Shown: positions 8,601 through 17,947 of the stretch, piece after piece
Layout of the letters: the number at the start of each line of letters is the position of its first letter
Position numbering within the stretch: the first letter of the stretch is position 1
Notes under the pieces: model-generated
The model's input: the letters and a program-made list of their open reading frames with translations, nothing else
The model's database searches: none
What the model was told of the DNA's origin: nothing
Program-made: the position numbers and the translations under genes
Source of the DNA: Paraburkholderia largidicola
GTDB taxonomy: Bacteria; Pseudomonadota; Gammaproteobacteria; Burkholderiales; Burkholderiaceae
Reading direction: 5' to 3'
Assembly: GCF_013426895.1 (NCBI RefSeq)
Contig: NZ_AP023175.1
Location: 744,001-808,000, forward strand
DNA length: 64,000 bases

Positions 8601-11169
8601 TCGGCGACCAGTCGGTGCCGCCGCGCCGCAGATACTCGAGGCAGATATCCACGCTGCGCCCGCTTTGATCGAGCGTCGTATACAGCGTAATCCGCAGGCG
8701 CGTCACGAGCGCAACGTGGTGGCTCGTCCGGGCATGCTGATCCAATGCCGACAGCCGCGACTCCGCTTCCTGCATCCTGGTGCACAGCAATTCGCACTCA
8801 GCCAGCAGATACTCGATCGAAAAGATCAGTTCGTAGTTTCCGGTCCAATCGTCGTCCGTCAGCAGCGAACGGCCCGCACGCAGATAAGCGAGCGCGGAAG
8901 CGTAGGCCGTCGACGCCTTTGCGCGCCTGCCGGCCGAGAGATTCAGCATCGCCACCCGCTCGCGCTCCGCGCGATCCGTAATGAGGTGCGTGGCGCGATT
9001 GAACTGGCTGACGATATCGAAGAGCGCTTCTTCCTGTTGCGCGGACGGCGTGTTCGACAACAGCAGCCGTGCAATCCGCAGATGCGTGCCGGCACGCGCA
9101 TCCTCGCTGATGAGCGCATAGGCCGCTTCCTGCACACGGTCGTGCAGAAACCGATAGGTGCCTCCCGTGTGAAGCACGAGCCCGTCCCGCACCGCGTAGG
9201 AAAGCGCGTCGTGGACGCTTTCGCGCGGCAACTCGGAGATCATCTCGAGAAACGCCAGCACGGAAACGTTCCCGACGCACGCAAAACGCTGCAACGCGAT
9301 CTGGGTGGCGACAGGCAAGCGGTTCAGCTTGCCGATCATCAGTTCGACCACGTTCTCCGTGTAGCCTTTGGCATAGATATGGCTGATATCCCATGACCAT
9401 TGGCCAGCCGCGTGATCGAACCTGACCAGCCCTTCGTCTGCGAGCGAAGAAAAGAACTGAAGCGCAAAGAATGGATTGCCGCCCGTCTTCTGATGCAGCA
9501 TGCGGGCGAGCGGTAACGCTCTCGTCGAAGGACAATGGAGTGCATCGACGACGAGTTGCTGGAGGTGCTCACTGGCAAGCGGCGTGAGCGAGATCGCTTC
9601 GACGGGAGTGTTCGACGCGCGGATGTTCTCCAGGGTGCGCGCGAGCGGGTGCGCGGCATCGACCTCGTTGTCGCGATACGCGCCGATCACCAGCAGGTGA
9701 CGCACATCGCCCTGAACCATCAGGTCTTCGAGGAAGTCGAGCGTCGCCGCATCGAGCCACTGCAGATCGTCGAGGAATAGCGCGAGCGGATGTTCCGCGC
9801 GCGCGAAGACCGAAATGAAATGCCTGAAGACCAGATGAAAACGTCGCTGCGCATCTTGCGGCGACAGCGCGGGAACGGGCGGCTGCTCACCGATCACCAT
9901 CGACAGATCAGGCACCAGATCGACGATCAGGCGCCCATTTGGACCCAATGCTTCGCGGAACGCGTTTCGCCAGTTTGCCAGCTCGCTCTCGGGTTTCGTC
10001 AGCAGCATGCGAATGCCGGCCTGAAACGCCATCGCGAGTGTCGCGTAGGGAATATCGCGCTTGTACTGATCGAACTTGCCGGCCAGAAAAAATCCGCCAC
10101 GCGGCACCAATGCCTTGTGAAGCTCGTTCACGACGGCCGACTTGCCGATGCCCGAGTAGCCTGCCACGAGTAACAGCCCACCCGCTTCGCCCCGCGTGAC
10201 GCGATCGAACGTCGTGAGCAGTGTTTGCAGCTCGGCATCGCGGCCATACAGCTTCTCGGGTATCAGCAGACGATCCGAAAGGTCGTACAGGCCCAAGCTA
10301 AAGTCGCTGATCTGCCCATACGCATCCCAATGCGCCAGGCACCGTCGCAGGTCGTGGACGACCCCGGCCGCCGTCTGATACCGGTCTTCCGCGGTCTTTG
10401 CGAGCAGTTTCATGACGATCGCGGAGATCGGCGGCGCGAGCGTCGGCATCAGTTCTATCGGAGCAGGCGCTCGCCGCGCGATATGACAGTGCACCAGTTC
10501 CATCGGGTCCGTTGCGCTGAAGGGCAAGCGCGCCGTCAACATCCGATAGAAGACGACGCCCAGCGAATAGAGGTCGCAGCGCAAATCGATCGATCGGTTC
10601 ATTCGCCCCGTCTGTTCGGGCGCCATATAGGCGAGCGTCCCGGCAATAAATTCCGGCGGTTCGGGCGACTGACGCTCGCGCTGCAGCAACGAAGCGATAC
10701 CGAAGCCCGTCAGACGCGCCGCGCCCGTCGATCGGTTGACGAGTACATGGGTCGAATTGATGTTTCTGTGAACGATGCCACGCGAATGAATCTTTCCCAG
10801 CGCCGAGGCGATATTGATGGCAAAGCGGAGAAAAACGACGGAGTCGAAGGGCACAGGGAGTTTTTCAAGCGGCTCGCCGTCCCAGTCCTCCAGTAGTAGC
10901 GTGGATTGTCCGTTCTGGCGCAGCAACTGGATGGGACGAATCGCTGCCGCGGGATCGAGCTTTTCCGCGAGCGCATATTCGTGCGCGAGACGATCGATGG
11001 ACTCAGGTTGAGGATGCGCCCTCGCGAGGCGCACGATAAGGACGGACTCGTCGGCGCCGCCGTCGACGCGACGCTTGCCCCTGCACGCCACGTATGCGCC
11101 GTCCTCCCATGCGACCTGAAAGGGTTCGACAGGCGCCGTGTCAGAGAAGGACGTGAAGAGGTTCAACAA
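5629..11169 (-). CDS. giant hybrid sensor: kinase-like, AAA ATPase, GAF, PAS, histidine kinase (1846 aa)
   Basis: Domains in order: protein-kinase-like fold (about 20-280), STAND/AAA ATPase with Walker A GYSGIGKS (337-344) and Walker B LFLDDLQWLD, a long helical repeat region (to about 1300), GAF (1304-1477), PAS (1478-1590), then HisKA with SHEIRQP (phospho-accepting His near 1630) and HATPase with DTGPGID and MGMGLSICRS. The protein-kinase part looks inactive: the catalytic loop reads HRNINST instead of HRD-K-N, DFG reads GFG, and the beta-3 Lys is absent. It should phosphorylate a FixJ-type or single-domain regulator; none is adjacent. Start is TTG with CGGAG upstream. A 1903-aa paralogue lies at 44.8 kb. 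Confidence 0.92.
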   Translation of the reverse strand: MLNLFTSFSDTAPVEPFQVAWEDGAYVACRGKRRVDGGADESVLIVRLARAHPQPESIDRLAHEYALAEKLDPAAAIRPIQLLRQNGQSTLLLEDWDGEPLEKLPVPFDSVVFLRFAINIASALGKIHSRGIVHRNINSTHVLVNRSTGAARLTGFGIASLLQRERQSPEPPEFIAGTLAYMAPEQTGRMNRSIDLRCDLYSLGVVFYRMLTARLPFSATDPMELVHCHIARRAPAPIELMPTLAPPISAIVMKLLAKTAEDRYQTAAGVVHDLRRCLAHWDAYGQISDFSLGLYDLSDRLLIPEKLYGRDAELQTLLTTFDRVTRGEAGGLLLVAGYSGIGKSAVVNELHKALVPRGGFFLAGKFDQYKRDIPYATLAMAFQAGIRMLLTKPESELANWRNAFREALGPNGRLIVDLVPDLSMVIGEQPPVPALSPQDAQRRFHLVFRHFISVFARAEHPLALFLDDLQWLDAATLDFLEDLMVQGDVRHLLVIGAYRDNEVDAAHPLARTLENIRASNTPVEAISLTPLASEHLQQLVVDALHCPSTRALPLARMLHQKTGGNPFFALQFFSSLADEGLVRFDHAAGQWSWDISHIYAKGYTENVVELMIGKLNRLPVATQIALQRFACVGNVSVLAFLEMISELPRESVHDALSYAVRDGLVLHTGGTYRFLHDRVQEAAYALISEDARAGTHLRIARLLLSNTPSAQQEEALFDIVSQFNRATHLITDRAERERVAMLNLSAGRRAKASTAYASALAYLRAGRSLLTDDDWTGNYELIFSIEYLLAECELLCTRMQEAESRLSALDQHARTSHHVALVTRLRITLYTTLDQSGRSVDICLEYLRRGGTDWSPNPDRQTVQSEYARVGALLGQREIEDLIDLPLLSDPEVLDTLDILTEIVTPAFFTDQNLCALVLCRMINLSLEHGNCDASCYAYVWFATYAGPLFDQYDEGYRFGRLGYGLVEHRNLTRFKARTYTSFGNIVVPWARHVLEGREPIRRAFRIASESGDITYTLYTCCDLIQNLVSVGDALDDVQSEVEMAVSIADRICFGLVSDMLATYRGLVQTLRGLTPRFGCFDDAQFNEAEFESHFSGSTTLALPEFDYWVRKLQARYLAGEFAEALAAKIRAERMIWIATSQFETAEFHFYGALSHAACWNAADAANRRVHMHALIAHRKQLDIWAFHCPANFENRAALVGAEISRIEGNIAEAERLYDQAVRSARRSGFVHNEAIACEVTARFYAARELAEIADMYLRNARHAFARWGAKGKVRQIDDLYPDLSQRNDGPVLESSIEASVEHLDLATVLKVSQAVSSEIVLDNLIQTLMRTAISHAGAQRGVLIAESGGELRIEAEAITIGNAITVSLGKALLQADRVPVTVAHYVLRTGENVILNDASRPHEFVADRYFQAHRSRSVACMPLVYQGKTIALLYLENSLTSHVFTVRRVAALKLLAAQAAISIENSRLYRDVAEREAKIRRLVDANIVGVFIWDMLGPIYEANDAFLRIIGYSREDLAAGKIRCTEITPDEWHDQDVQAIAELRKHGALQPLEKEYLRADGTRVAVLLGAAIFGSTPDQVVAFVVDLTERKRAEANARENERRYHEIEIELTHANRVSTLGQLTASISHEIRQPIASAVFNAQAATHWLDASPPNLEEVRAALTRVVNNGTRANDVIRRLRDLVKKTPARRELLAVNDAIREVIGLTRGEASRQRVSICADLERDLPDVEGDRVQLQQVIMNLMMNAVDAMSDSDDDMRELTITTCACGPRCVRITVSDTGPGIDSANVERLFEPFFTTKAYGMGMGLSICRSIVEAHGGTLHAFANEPHGAVFQFELSGADDEP

Positions 11170-11332
11170 GCACTCCGCAGAGATCTCTCTTTCCCGTCGG
11201 TGAGGTCGCCGTTGGCGGGATTTATATAGCGACGTTACCTTCGTCGTAGGGAACGTGCAACTGAGGGATCGCGTGGGCGGGCAATTTCGCGAGCGCGAGG
11301 AGGTTTTTTGCTGTTGGTTTGGTTGTTATTTG

Positions 11333-11445
11333 CGCTGGCATCCGCGGTTTGTGTTTTCGCTGGCATCCGCGGTTTGCTTCTGGTTTGCTAGCGTTGCCCC
11401 GCACAGGGGCAACGCTAGCAAACCAATAACATCACGCGGATGCCA
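11333..11445. repeat. repeat block with perfect 20-bp-stem hairpin
   Basis: Two direct copies of CGCTGGCATCCGCGGTTTG lie at 11333-11351 and 11358-11376. They are followed by a perfect 20-bp inverted repeat (TGGTTTGCTAGCGTTGCCCC and its complement) at 11381-11400 and 11406-11425 with a 5-base loop GCACA, then an inverted partial copy CGCGGATGCCA at 11435-11445. The block sits between the giant kinase start and the aldehyde dehydrogenase stop. Its nested symmetry is like dispersed extragenic palindromes; being multi-copy in the genome is inference. Confidence 0.75.
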
Positions 11446-11490
11446 CCGCAAAGCCCCCAAAAACCCCCGAATCAGCGTCGCAGCCCCCCC

Positions 11491-12924
11491 TCACCCCTCC
11501 CTCATCACCATCAACCGCAACTCCGTCATATCCTCAATCGCGTAGCGAACCCCTTCCCTCCCAATACCCGAATCCTTCACACCGCCGTAAGGCATGTTAT
11601 CAACCCGAAACGACGACACGTCATTAATTACCACGCCACCCACATCGAGTTCATCCCAGGCACGATGCGCATGCGCGAGCGAATCCGTAAAAATACCCGC
11701 CTGCAGACCAAAATCACTGTCATTGACAGTCACCAGCGCACGGTCGAAATCATCGAATTTCTCGAGAATCGCAATCGGACCAAACGCCTCCTTACGATAC
11801 AGGTCGGTATCGCGCCCGACATTCTCCAGCAGCGTCGCCTCGAACATCGCACCCTCGACCTTCCCGCCCGCAATGATCTTCGCGCCCGCCTTCACCGCGC
11901 TTTCCATCCACCCCGCGAGACGCCGCGATTCCGATTCGGAGATCATGGGCCCGACGAAGGTGCTCTCGTCCTTGGGATCGCCCATCTTCAACGACTTCGT
12001 CTTGACGATCAGCTTCTCGCGCAGCGCATCATAGACCGATGCATGCACGAGAATCCGCTGCACGCCGATACAGCTTTGTCCCGACTGATAGAACGCGCCG
12101 AATGCGAGACGATCGACCACATAGTCGAGCTTGTCGCCCTGATCGCCATCGACAACCACGGCCGCATTGCCACCCAGTTCGAGAACCACTTTCTTCTTGC
12201 CAGCCCGCGCTTTCAGATCCCAGCCGACAGCGGGCGATCCCGTGAACGACATCAGCTTGAAGCGATCGTCGGTGGTGAACAGATCGGCGCCGTCGCGATG
12301 TGCAGGGAGAATCGAGAAGCCGCCCTTCGGCAGATCGGTCTCCGCGAGCACTTCGCCGATGATCAATGCGCCGATAGGCGTGCGACTCGCGGGCTTCAGC
12401 ACGAAAGGCACGCCGGCAGCGAGCGCGGGTGCGACCTTGTGAGCGGCGAGGTTCAGCGGAAAATTGAACGGCGATATAAACGAGCACGGCCCGATCGGCA
12501 CGCGCTTCACATACGCGTGATAGCCCTTTGCGCGCTGCGAGATCTCGAGATTGAGAATCTCCCCGCCAATGCGCACCGACTCTTCCGCCGCGACCTTGAA
12601 CGTATCGATCAGACGGCTGACTTCGCCGCGCGCATCCTTGATCGGCTTGCCCGCTTCGATGCACAACGCCATCGCCATTTCCTCGAAACGCTCGCCAAAG
12701 CGCCTCACGCAGTGTTCGAGCACGGCTTGCCGCTTGAAAGGCGGGAACGCGCGCATCGCGGGCATCGAATCGACAGCCAGGGCGATCGCCTTGTCGATCG
12801 CTTTCGCATCCGCGAGCGCGACGCGGGTCGCGACCTCGCCGCTGAATTTATCGGTGACTTCGAGATCCGTGTTCGCAGCGACAGCTTCATTGGCGATGTA
12901 GTAGGGATAACTCTTCTGCAACAT
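11491..12924 (-). CDS. NAD-dependent aldehyde dehydrogenase, lactaldehyde/glyceraldehyde-phosphate type
   Basis: A 477-aa cytoplasmic aldehyde dehydrogenase. It shows the cofactor region SPFNFPLNLAAHKVAPAL, the FTGSPAVGW loop, the general-base Glu in LELGGNAAVVV, and the nucleophile Cys in YQSGQSCIGVQRI. The C-terminal region has PYGGVKDSGIGREG. The start at 12924 (MLQKSYPYYI) is chosen over a frame opening 36 bases earlier because AAGGAGAG precedes it. It stands alone, downstream of the efflux operon on the same strand, and ends beside the repeat block. The motif set resembles lactaldehyde and non-phosphorylating glyceraldehyde-3-phosphate dehydrogenases; exact substrate uncertain. Confidence 0.9.
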   Translation of the reverse strand: MLQKSYPYYIANEAVAANTDLEVTDKFSGEVATRVALADAKAIDKAIALAVDSMPAMRAFPPFKRQAVLEHCVRRFGERFEEMAMALCIEAGKPIKDARGEVSRLIDTFKVAAEESVRIGGEILNLEISQRAKGYHAYVKRVPIGPCSFISPFNFPLNLAAHKVAPALAAGVPFVLKPASRTPIGALIIGEVLAETDLPKGGFSILPAHRDGADLFTTDDRFKLMSFTGSPAVGWDLKARAGKKKVVLELGGNAAVVVDGDQGDKLDYVVDRLAFGAFYQSGQSCIGVQRILVHASVYDALREKLIVKTKSLKMGDPKDESTFVGPMISESESRRLAGWMESAVKAGAKIIAGGKVEGAMFEATLLENVGRDTDLYRKEAFGPIAILEKFDDFDRALVTVNDSDFGLQAGIFTDSLAHAHRAWDELDVGGVVINDVSSFRVDNMPYGGVKDSGIGREGVRYAIEDMTELRLMVMREG

Positions 12925-13101
12925 GGCACGCTCTCCTTGTGTTGACCACGGCGCGGGCATAGATTCAGATGTCCGGTGGAACCATCGAATTACAGGCCGA
13001 GAATAGTCGGCGTCCCTACGGACGTCTTTCCGGATCAGACTGACTATGTTCGATAGCCACGAGGCACGTCCCGCTCCCCCGTGGCGCGCTACCTGAACGA
13101 G

Positions 13102-14064
13102 TCAACTTCCCGCGTGTTTCGAAGTCAGCGTGATGGTGCAGGTCATCCCCATCGCGAGATGGATGCCGCGCGGCACGCTATCCAGATGAATGCGCACGGG
13201 CACGCGCTGGGCAAGACGGACCCACGTGAAAATCGGATCGACATTGGCGAGCAATTCATTCGTGCCCGTAGGATTGTCGCGATCCACGATACCGCTCGCG
13301 ATACTGTCGACATGGCCACCGATATCGACATTCGCGCCGAGTAGCCGTACGGTCGCGCGGTCGCCGACATGCACGCCCTGTATCTTCGTCTCCTCGAAAT
13401 AGCCATAGACCCAGAACGAGTTCGAATCGATCATCGCCATGCGTGCGATACCCGCATTGGCGAAATCCCCGGGATAGAGATTCAGGTTGGTGATGAAGCC
13501 ATCCGTGGGCGCGCGCACTTCGCTTCGCACCAGATCGAGATGCGCGGTCTCGCGGCGCACCTGCGCCGCTTTCATGCTCGCCCGCGCCGCCGTGTAAGCC
13601 GCGCGTGCCGCATCCAGCGCCGACTGCGATTGCTGAGCCTGCAATGCATAGTCCGAGCGGATTTCCTCCGATACGACGTCGCCGGACAGCTTTGCGCGCC
13701 GCGCAGACTGGTCCTTGCGCATTCTCGCTTCGAACAGACTGGCGTTCATCATCGACTCGGCCTGCTGCAACTGGGCCTTTGCCCGCGCGATATCGGCTTC
13801 TGCCTGATCCACCGCATATTTGAAGCGGTCGGGATCGAGCACGTAGAGCACTTCGCCTTTATGCACCCACTCGTTGTCCTTGACGCGCACTTCCTTGACG
13901 AGTCCCGATACATCGGTAGACAGGTTGATCACATTCGCGCGAACGCGGCCGTCGCGTGTCCAGGGCGAGAACATATAGCGCTCCCAGATCGCGTGGATGA
14001 GTCCCAGCGCCGCGAGTAGCGTGATCACGGTGATGGCAATCCGAATGAGATACTGCCTGTTCAT
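13102..14064 (-). CDS. HlyD/AaeA-type periplasmic adaptor of an efflux system
   Basis: A 320-aa membrane fusion protein with one N-terminal membrane anchor (about 8-27) followed by the lipoyl half-motifs, a coiled-coil hairpin rich in Ala/Gln (about 85-170), the barrel segment and a C-terminal domain with Thr-rich end. SPWTRDGRVRANV and VRAPTDGFI are typical of the AaeA/EmrA-like branch that pairs with FUSC pumps. The start at 14064 (MNRQYLIRI) begins just before the hydrophobic anchor; a longer upstream frame lacks family resemblance. It is the last gene of the FUSC-OMF-DUF1656-HlyD operon and would link the inner-membrane pump to the outer-membrane channel. Confidence 0.9.
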   Translation of the reverse strand: MNRQYLIRIAITVITLLAALGLIHAIWERYMFSPWTRDGRVRANVINLSTDVSGLVKEVRVKDNEWVHKGEVLYVLDPDRFKYAVDQAEADIARAKAQLQQAESMMNASLFEARMRKDQSARRAKLSGDVVSEEIRSDYALQAQQSQSALDAARAAYTAARASMKAAQVRRETAHLDLVRSEVRAPTDGFITNLNLYPGDFANAGIARMAMIDSNSFWVYGYFEETKIQGVHVGDRATVRLLGANVDIGGHVDSIASGIVDRDNPTGTNELLANVDPIFTWVRLAQRVPVRIHLDSVPRGIHLAMGMTCTITLTSKHAGS

Positions 14065-14110
14065 TTGCCGCCCCGTTGGATCGATACAGGTTCCGATTCG
14101 CGACTCGCCA

Positions 14111-14314
14111 TCACGTCTCGTGAATGACGAGCGCCGCGCCGCAGAACAGCACGGCGAACAGCGCGACTCTGAAAAGTCCGGGATGCCACGCGTAACGGTA
14201 CGCACCGGCCCTGGCGAGCAGCAGATCCAGCACGACGAACACGGCTGCAGTCGCCATCAACACGAGCAGCAGCGTCGGTGCGAAGAATCCGAATAGCTCG
14301 ACTTCAACGGGCAT
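14111..14314 (-). CDS. DUF1656 (AaeX-like) small membrane protein
   Basis: A 67-aa inner-membrane protein with two hydrophobic segments (about 10-33 and 48-64) and the family start MPVEVELFGFFAP. DUF1656 proteins accompany AaeA/AaeB-type aromatic acid exporters; their role is not defined. The start overlaps the end of the outer-membrane factor gene by 11 bases and the HlyD gene follows after 46 bases, which indicates translational coupling in one operon. Confidence 0.9.
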   Translation of the reverse strand: MPVEVELFGFFAPTLLLVLMATAAVFVVLDLLLARAGAYRYAWHPGLFRVALFAVLFCGAALVIHET

Positions 14315-15800
14315 GGTCTTCCCCTTTACTGATGCCGGAATCCCTCGCGTCGACGTCCACGCCGCCGCCCAGATCTCTCATCAGCAAGACCCAGGTGTCG
14401 ACACGCTGCGCGCGTATCAATGCGACATCCCGCTCCTGTTGCAGCATGACTTTCTGGGCGACCAGTACGTCGAGATATTCGGTGATGCCCCCTCGATAGC
14501 CGAGGTCGGCAAGATCGTAGGCCCGCTTTGCGGACTGCAGTGCGGCCTGCGCCGCCCCCTGTTGTTCCTCTAGCGACTGCAGAAGCGTCACCTGCTGCGC
14601 AACGCTTTGCATCGCGGATAACACGGTGTCGTTGTACTTCAACACGGCATCGTCGTATTCGGCCGTCGCAACGCCATAACGCCCACGTCGGCGTCCCGCG
14701 TCGAAGATGGGCAGCGATCCCGCCAGTCCGACGCTGTGACCGATTGCATCGCTATTCAGAAAGTTGAAGAAACCGCCAAACGGCGCCACGGACGCAAGCG
14801 ATGCGCTCGCCACGAGGTTGATGTTCGGGTAGAAGTCCGCGTGCGCCGCCTCGACCTTTTTCGCTGCCTCCGCTGCTCGCCAGCGTTGCGCGACGACGTC
14901 CGCGCGATGACCGAGGATTTCGGCAGGCAATGACGAGGGCAACGCAACGCCGACGTCCCGAGGCAAAGCGGGACGCGTCAGCGTATCGCCAAAGCCCGGC
15001 CCTTCGCCGACCAGATAGGCGATCTGCAACCTGGCCGCTGCGATCTGATAGCGCGTGCGAACGATGTCCGTCATACCCGCCTGATACTGCGCCCTTGCCT
15101 GACTCGCGTCGATATCTCCGGCGATACCTGCCTTGCGCCGCTGCGTCGCGACGTCCAGGTTGCGCCGCTCTTCTTCGTTGACCGACTGATAAATGTCGAG
15201 AAGAACGTACTGAAGCGCCAGTTGCGTATAGGTTCGCGCGACCGCCACCTGAAGCTCGACCTTGGCGAACTGGGCGTCGGCCGCCGACGCGCGCACGGCA
15301 TCGAGCGCGCCCTTCTCGACGGCGCGGTTCCTTCCCCAGAGATCCAGATCGTAGGACAGCGCCACTGCCGCCGAGTTGTCCCAGACGGTCGTGCCGCCAG
15401 GGGGAGACGGCGTCGCATAGCGCGGGAATCGGGTGCGTGCGAGCGCGGCCGTGCCTTCGACATCGGGAAACAGATCTGCACGCAACGCACGCGCCTCCCA
15501 TATCGCAGCCGTGACCCGGGAGCGCACGATCGCGAGTGTCGGGTTGCCCGCTACCGCGCGTGCCACGAGTCGGTCCAGTTGCGGGTCGCGCCATGCCTTC
15601 CACCACTCGCTGGTGGGCCAGTTCGCGTCCCGCCCGGCCTCGCGCAACGCTTTGCCAGAGTCGATGGTCGCCGGGTCGACGAAAGATGCTTCGGGCTTGA
15701 TGCCGGCGCCGCTGATGCAACCGCCCAGAAGCGTAACGGTTATGCATGACGCCACCGACAGGCGAAGCACGTCGACGGCTTGTCCGGCGCGCGCTCTCAT
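14304..15800 (-). CDS. NodT-family outer membrane efflux lipoprotein
   Basis: A 498-aa TolC-like outer membrane factor. The N-terminal signal ends in a lipobox (LLGGC), so the protein is a lipoprotein. Two repeats of the OEP fold follow: the WWKAWRDPQLDRLV start, the VALSYDLDLWGRNRAVEKGA motif, and a second copy ending in QQERDVALIRAQRVDTWVLL. The start at 15800 overlaps the FUSC stop by four bases (ATGA), so the two are coupled; an earlier frame opening is rejected because it puts non-hydrophobic sequence before the signal. It provides the exit duct for the FUSC/HlyD pump. Confidence 0.9.
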   Translation of the reverse strand: MRARAGQAVDVLRLSVASCITVTLLGGCISGAGIKPEASFVDPATIDSGKALREAGRDANWPTSEWWKAWRDPQLDRLVARAVAGNPTLAIVRSRVTAAIWEARALRADLFPDVEGTAALARTRFPRYATPSPPGGTTVWDNSAAVALSYDLDLWGRNRAVEKGALDAVRASAADAQFAKVELQVAVARTYTQLALQYVLLDIYQSVNEEERRNLDVATQRRKAGIAGDIDASQARAQYQAGMTDIVRTRYQIAAARLQIAYLVGEGPGFGDTLTRPALPRDVGVALPSSLPAEILGHRADVVAQRWRAAEAAKKVEAAHADFYPNINLVASASLASVAPFGGFFNFLNSDAIGHSVGLAGSLPIFDAGRRRGRYGVATAEYDDAVLKYNDTVLSAMQSVAQQVTLLQSLEEQQGAAQAALQSAKRAYDLADLGYRGGITEYLDVLVAQKVMLQQERDVALIRAQRVDTWVLLMRDLGGGVDVDARDSGISKGEDHAR

Positions 15801-17947
15801 GACGCTGTCGCCTTGACAGCGGATGCGACCGGCAACTGGTCTGTCAATGCGGCACCCGTCGAGTAAAGCCGCGCGCGCATCTCGAACAATGCGTCCGCTT
15901 TCTCGGACGAGAGCTGCCTTGAGTGCGTTCTGAGAACCTGCAGCGCGTGTTCTATAGCGCGATACGCCGCCTCGGCCGCGTCGGTCTTTCCGCTTTGCGC
16001 GAGTTGCCCGATCGCTTTCAACCACTCGCGCTGCACGTCACTCCACGCGGGCGGCAATGCGTCCGCATGAGCGTCAGCCAATGTGCGCAATTGCGACAAC
16101 GTATTGGCAATCCACAGCTGCCCGAATGCCCATGTCGTTGTCCTCGCGCGATACGCTTTCGACACGTTCGGCACCGTCACGATACGCACGATGAGATCGC
16201 GCATCGCCACTCCCACGCTTGCCGGTTCCTCCGCGTCGACGTCGTCCGTTGCGGCACGCACCAGAATGTCGCGGATGCGCGCGGCCGTTTGCCTTGCGAG
16301 CCACTGGCCTTCGCGAGGAATGACGAGCGAGAACGCGGCTGCCGACACGCCAATGCCGATCAGCAGCGCGAAGCTGCGGTCGAGGTAGGCAGGCGGGTTG
16401 TACACGGCGACATTCATCGGCGTCAGCGCGTAACAGAAGTACACGTTGAAGCCCGCGCCCAAGCCGGCAATGCTCGGGAAGGTATTGGCGTAGCTGCCGA
16501 AGAAGATCACTGTTCCGATGCACAGTGCCAGCAGCGTGACATCGCCCAGGCCGGGCATCACGATGAAGTTCAGGATGAAGCCCGCCATGCAGGCGAACAG
16601 GCATCCCGTGAAGTTCTGCCAGCTCGCGGGTATCGGCGTCGGATTGAGCGAAAAGAATCCACTCGTTATCCCTGCCGATACAACGGCAATATAGCCATTG
16701 GTCCACCCGGAAGCGATCCACGCTGCGGCGACTATGCTGACGGATGTCGCGGCGCGCAGTCCGGACACGATCGCCGTGATCCCGCTCGAGCGCAATGGGG
16801 CGCTGCGCATGAACGCTATGGCCTGCACGATCGGCTGGGTCAACTGAATCTTCGGCGGGTTGAATACGATGCTGCAGGCACCGCAGAAATCGTGCAGTGA
16901 CGAAACGGCCAGATACACTTCCGCGCCTACCATCTCCACGATACGTGCACCGGCGTCGCTGTACTGCTTCCCGCATGTCGAACTACACTCGTGAGCGCGC
17001 AACCATGCTTCCAATACGCCCAACTGGTTATTCAGGCGATCCACACGCTGCATCGTCTGCAAGCCGCCCTCTTCGACATCCGCTGCTATTGTCACCAGCT
17101 TGTCGAACAACGCGTCGGTCTCCGCCTTCACGTCGTGATCGATGTCTTTCGTAATCTGCCTTGCACGATTCACTGCGTAGATGCGCGTGACAGCATCGAG
17201 GAAGGTCTCGTCGAGCAGTACGAGCGCGTCGTTGCGCAGGCGCATTGCGGGATCTTCGAATACGGCAGCCGTGCGCAATCCTTCAATTGCTACGCTTTCG
17301 CGTATCAACTTCAAATAGCTTTCGACCGGCTCGTCCAACGTTTTTCCCGATGCTGCGGAGCGCAGTGCGGATAACAACGACGCCAGCGCCGTTTCGCGCC
17401 ATTTCATCAAGGCGGGCACCACCTTCTGCGGAAAGATCAATGCGCTGATCAGGCCGCCCGTGGCAACGCCGATCATCACTTCGCTTATCGTGTAGATGAC
17501 GTTGTCGACGACATCGTAAGGCGTGGCCCATTCAGGCACGGTCGTGATGCAGGCCGCGTATCCCGACAACACAAAACCGTATGACTGATAATTCTTGTAA
17601 TACGACGATCCGGCAACGAACAACCCAACCCATATCGCGAGGCCGCCGAGAAACAACGGCGGCTGCTGGGCGAACATGCCGACGAGTGTAAGCCCCGCAA
17701 GACTCCCGCAAATGATCCCCAGTGTCCGGTAAAAGCCCCTCGCGATCACCATGCCGCTTTGCTGTTGCAGCATCACGATAACGGCCGAGACCATCGCGGT
17801 GCCGGGAGAGCGCAGTTCGAGGCGCATGCTGATCAGCATGCTGAGTACCACTGCCAGCGCAGCCTTGAACGCATGCAGAAGACGTGGTGCATCCTCGTTT
17901 CGATAGACAACGAACTCTTCGTAAAGACCGCGCAGATCCGCAATCAT
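15797..17947 (-). CDS. FUSC family (AaeB-like) aromatic acid exporter
   Basis: A 716-aa inner-membrane transporter with two halves, each with a bundle of membrane helices (about 25-175 and 380-520) followed by a soluble helical region. The first half has the FUSC start HAFKAALAVVLSMLISMRLE, and the second repeats a fusaric-acid-resistance-type bundle. The start at 17947 (MIADLRGLYEEF) has GAGG upstream and fits the family. It heads the four-gene operon with the outer-membrane factor, DUF1656 and HlyD genes, an arrangement used for export of p-hydroxybenzoate-like or fusaric-acid-like compounds. The substrate here is inferred, not shown. Confidence 0.9.
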   Translation of the reverse strand: MIADLRGLYEEFVVYRNEDAPRLLHAFKAALAVVLSMLISMRLELRSPGTAMVSAVIVMLQQQSGMVIARGFYRTLGIICGSLAGLTLVGMFAQQPPLFLGGLAIWVGLFVAGSSYYKNYQSYGFVLSGYAACITTVPEWATPYDVVDNVIYTISEVMIGVATGGLISALIFPQKVVPALMKWRETALASLLSALRSAASGKTLDEPVESYLKLIRESVAIEGLRTAAVFEDPAMRLRNDALVLLDETFLDAVTRIYAVNRARQITKDIDHDVKAETDALFDKLVTIAADVEEGGLQTMQRVDRLNNQLGVLEAWLRAHECSSTCGKQYSDAGARIVEMVGAEVYLAVSSLHDFCGACSIVFNPPKIQLTQPIVQAIAFMRSAPLRSSGITAIVSGLRAATSVSIVAAAWIASGWTNGYIAVVSAGITSGFFSLNPTPIPASWQNFTGCLFACMAGFILNFIVMPGLGDVTLLALCIGTVIFFGSYANTFPSIAGLGAGFNVYFCYALTPMNVAVYNPPAYLDRSFALLIGIGVSAAAFSLVIPREGQWLARQTAARIRDILVRAATDDVDAEEPASVGVAMRDLIVRIVTVPNVSKAYRARTTTWAFGQLWIANTLSQLRTLADAHADALPPAWSDVQREWLKAIGQLAQSGKTDAAEAAYRAIEHALQVLRTHSRQLSSEKADALFEMRARLYSTGAALTDQLPVASAVKATAS

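Noticed and set aside
11222..11404. A 60-codon minus-strand frame reaching into the repeat block
   Set aside because: Much of its coding length is repeat sequence and it has no ribosome site, so it is not a gene.
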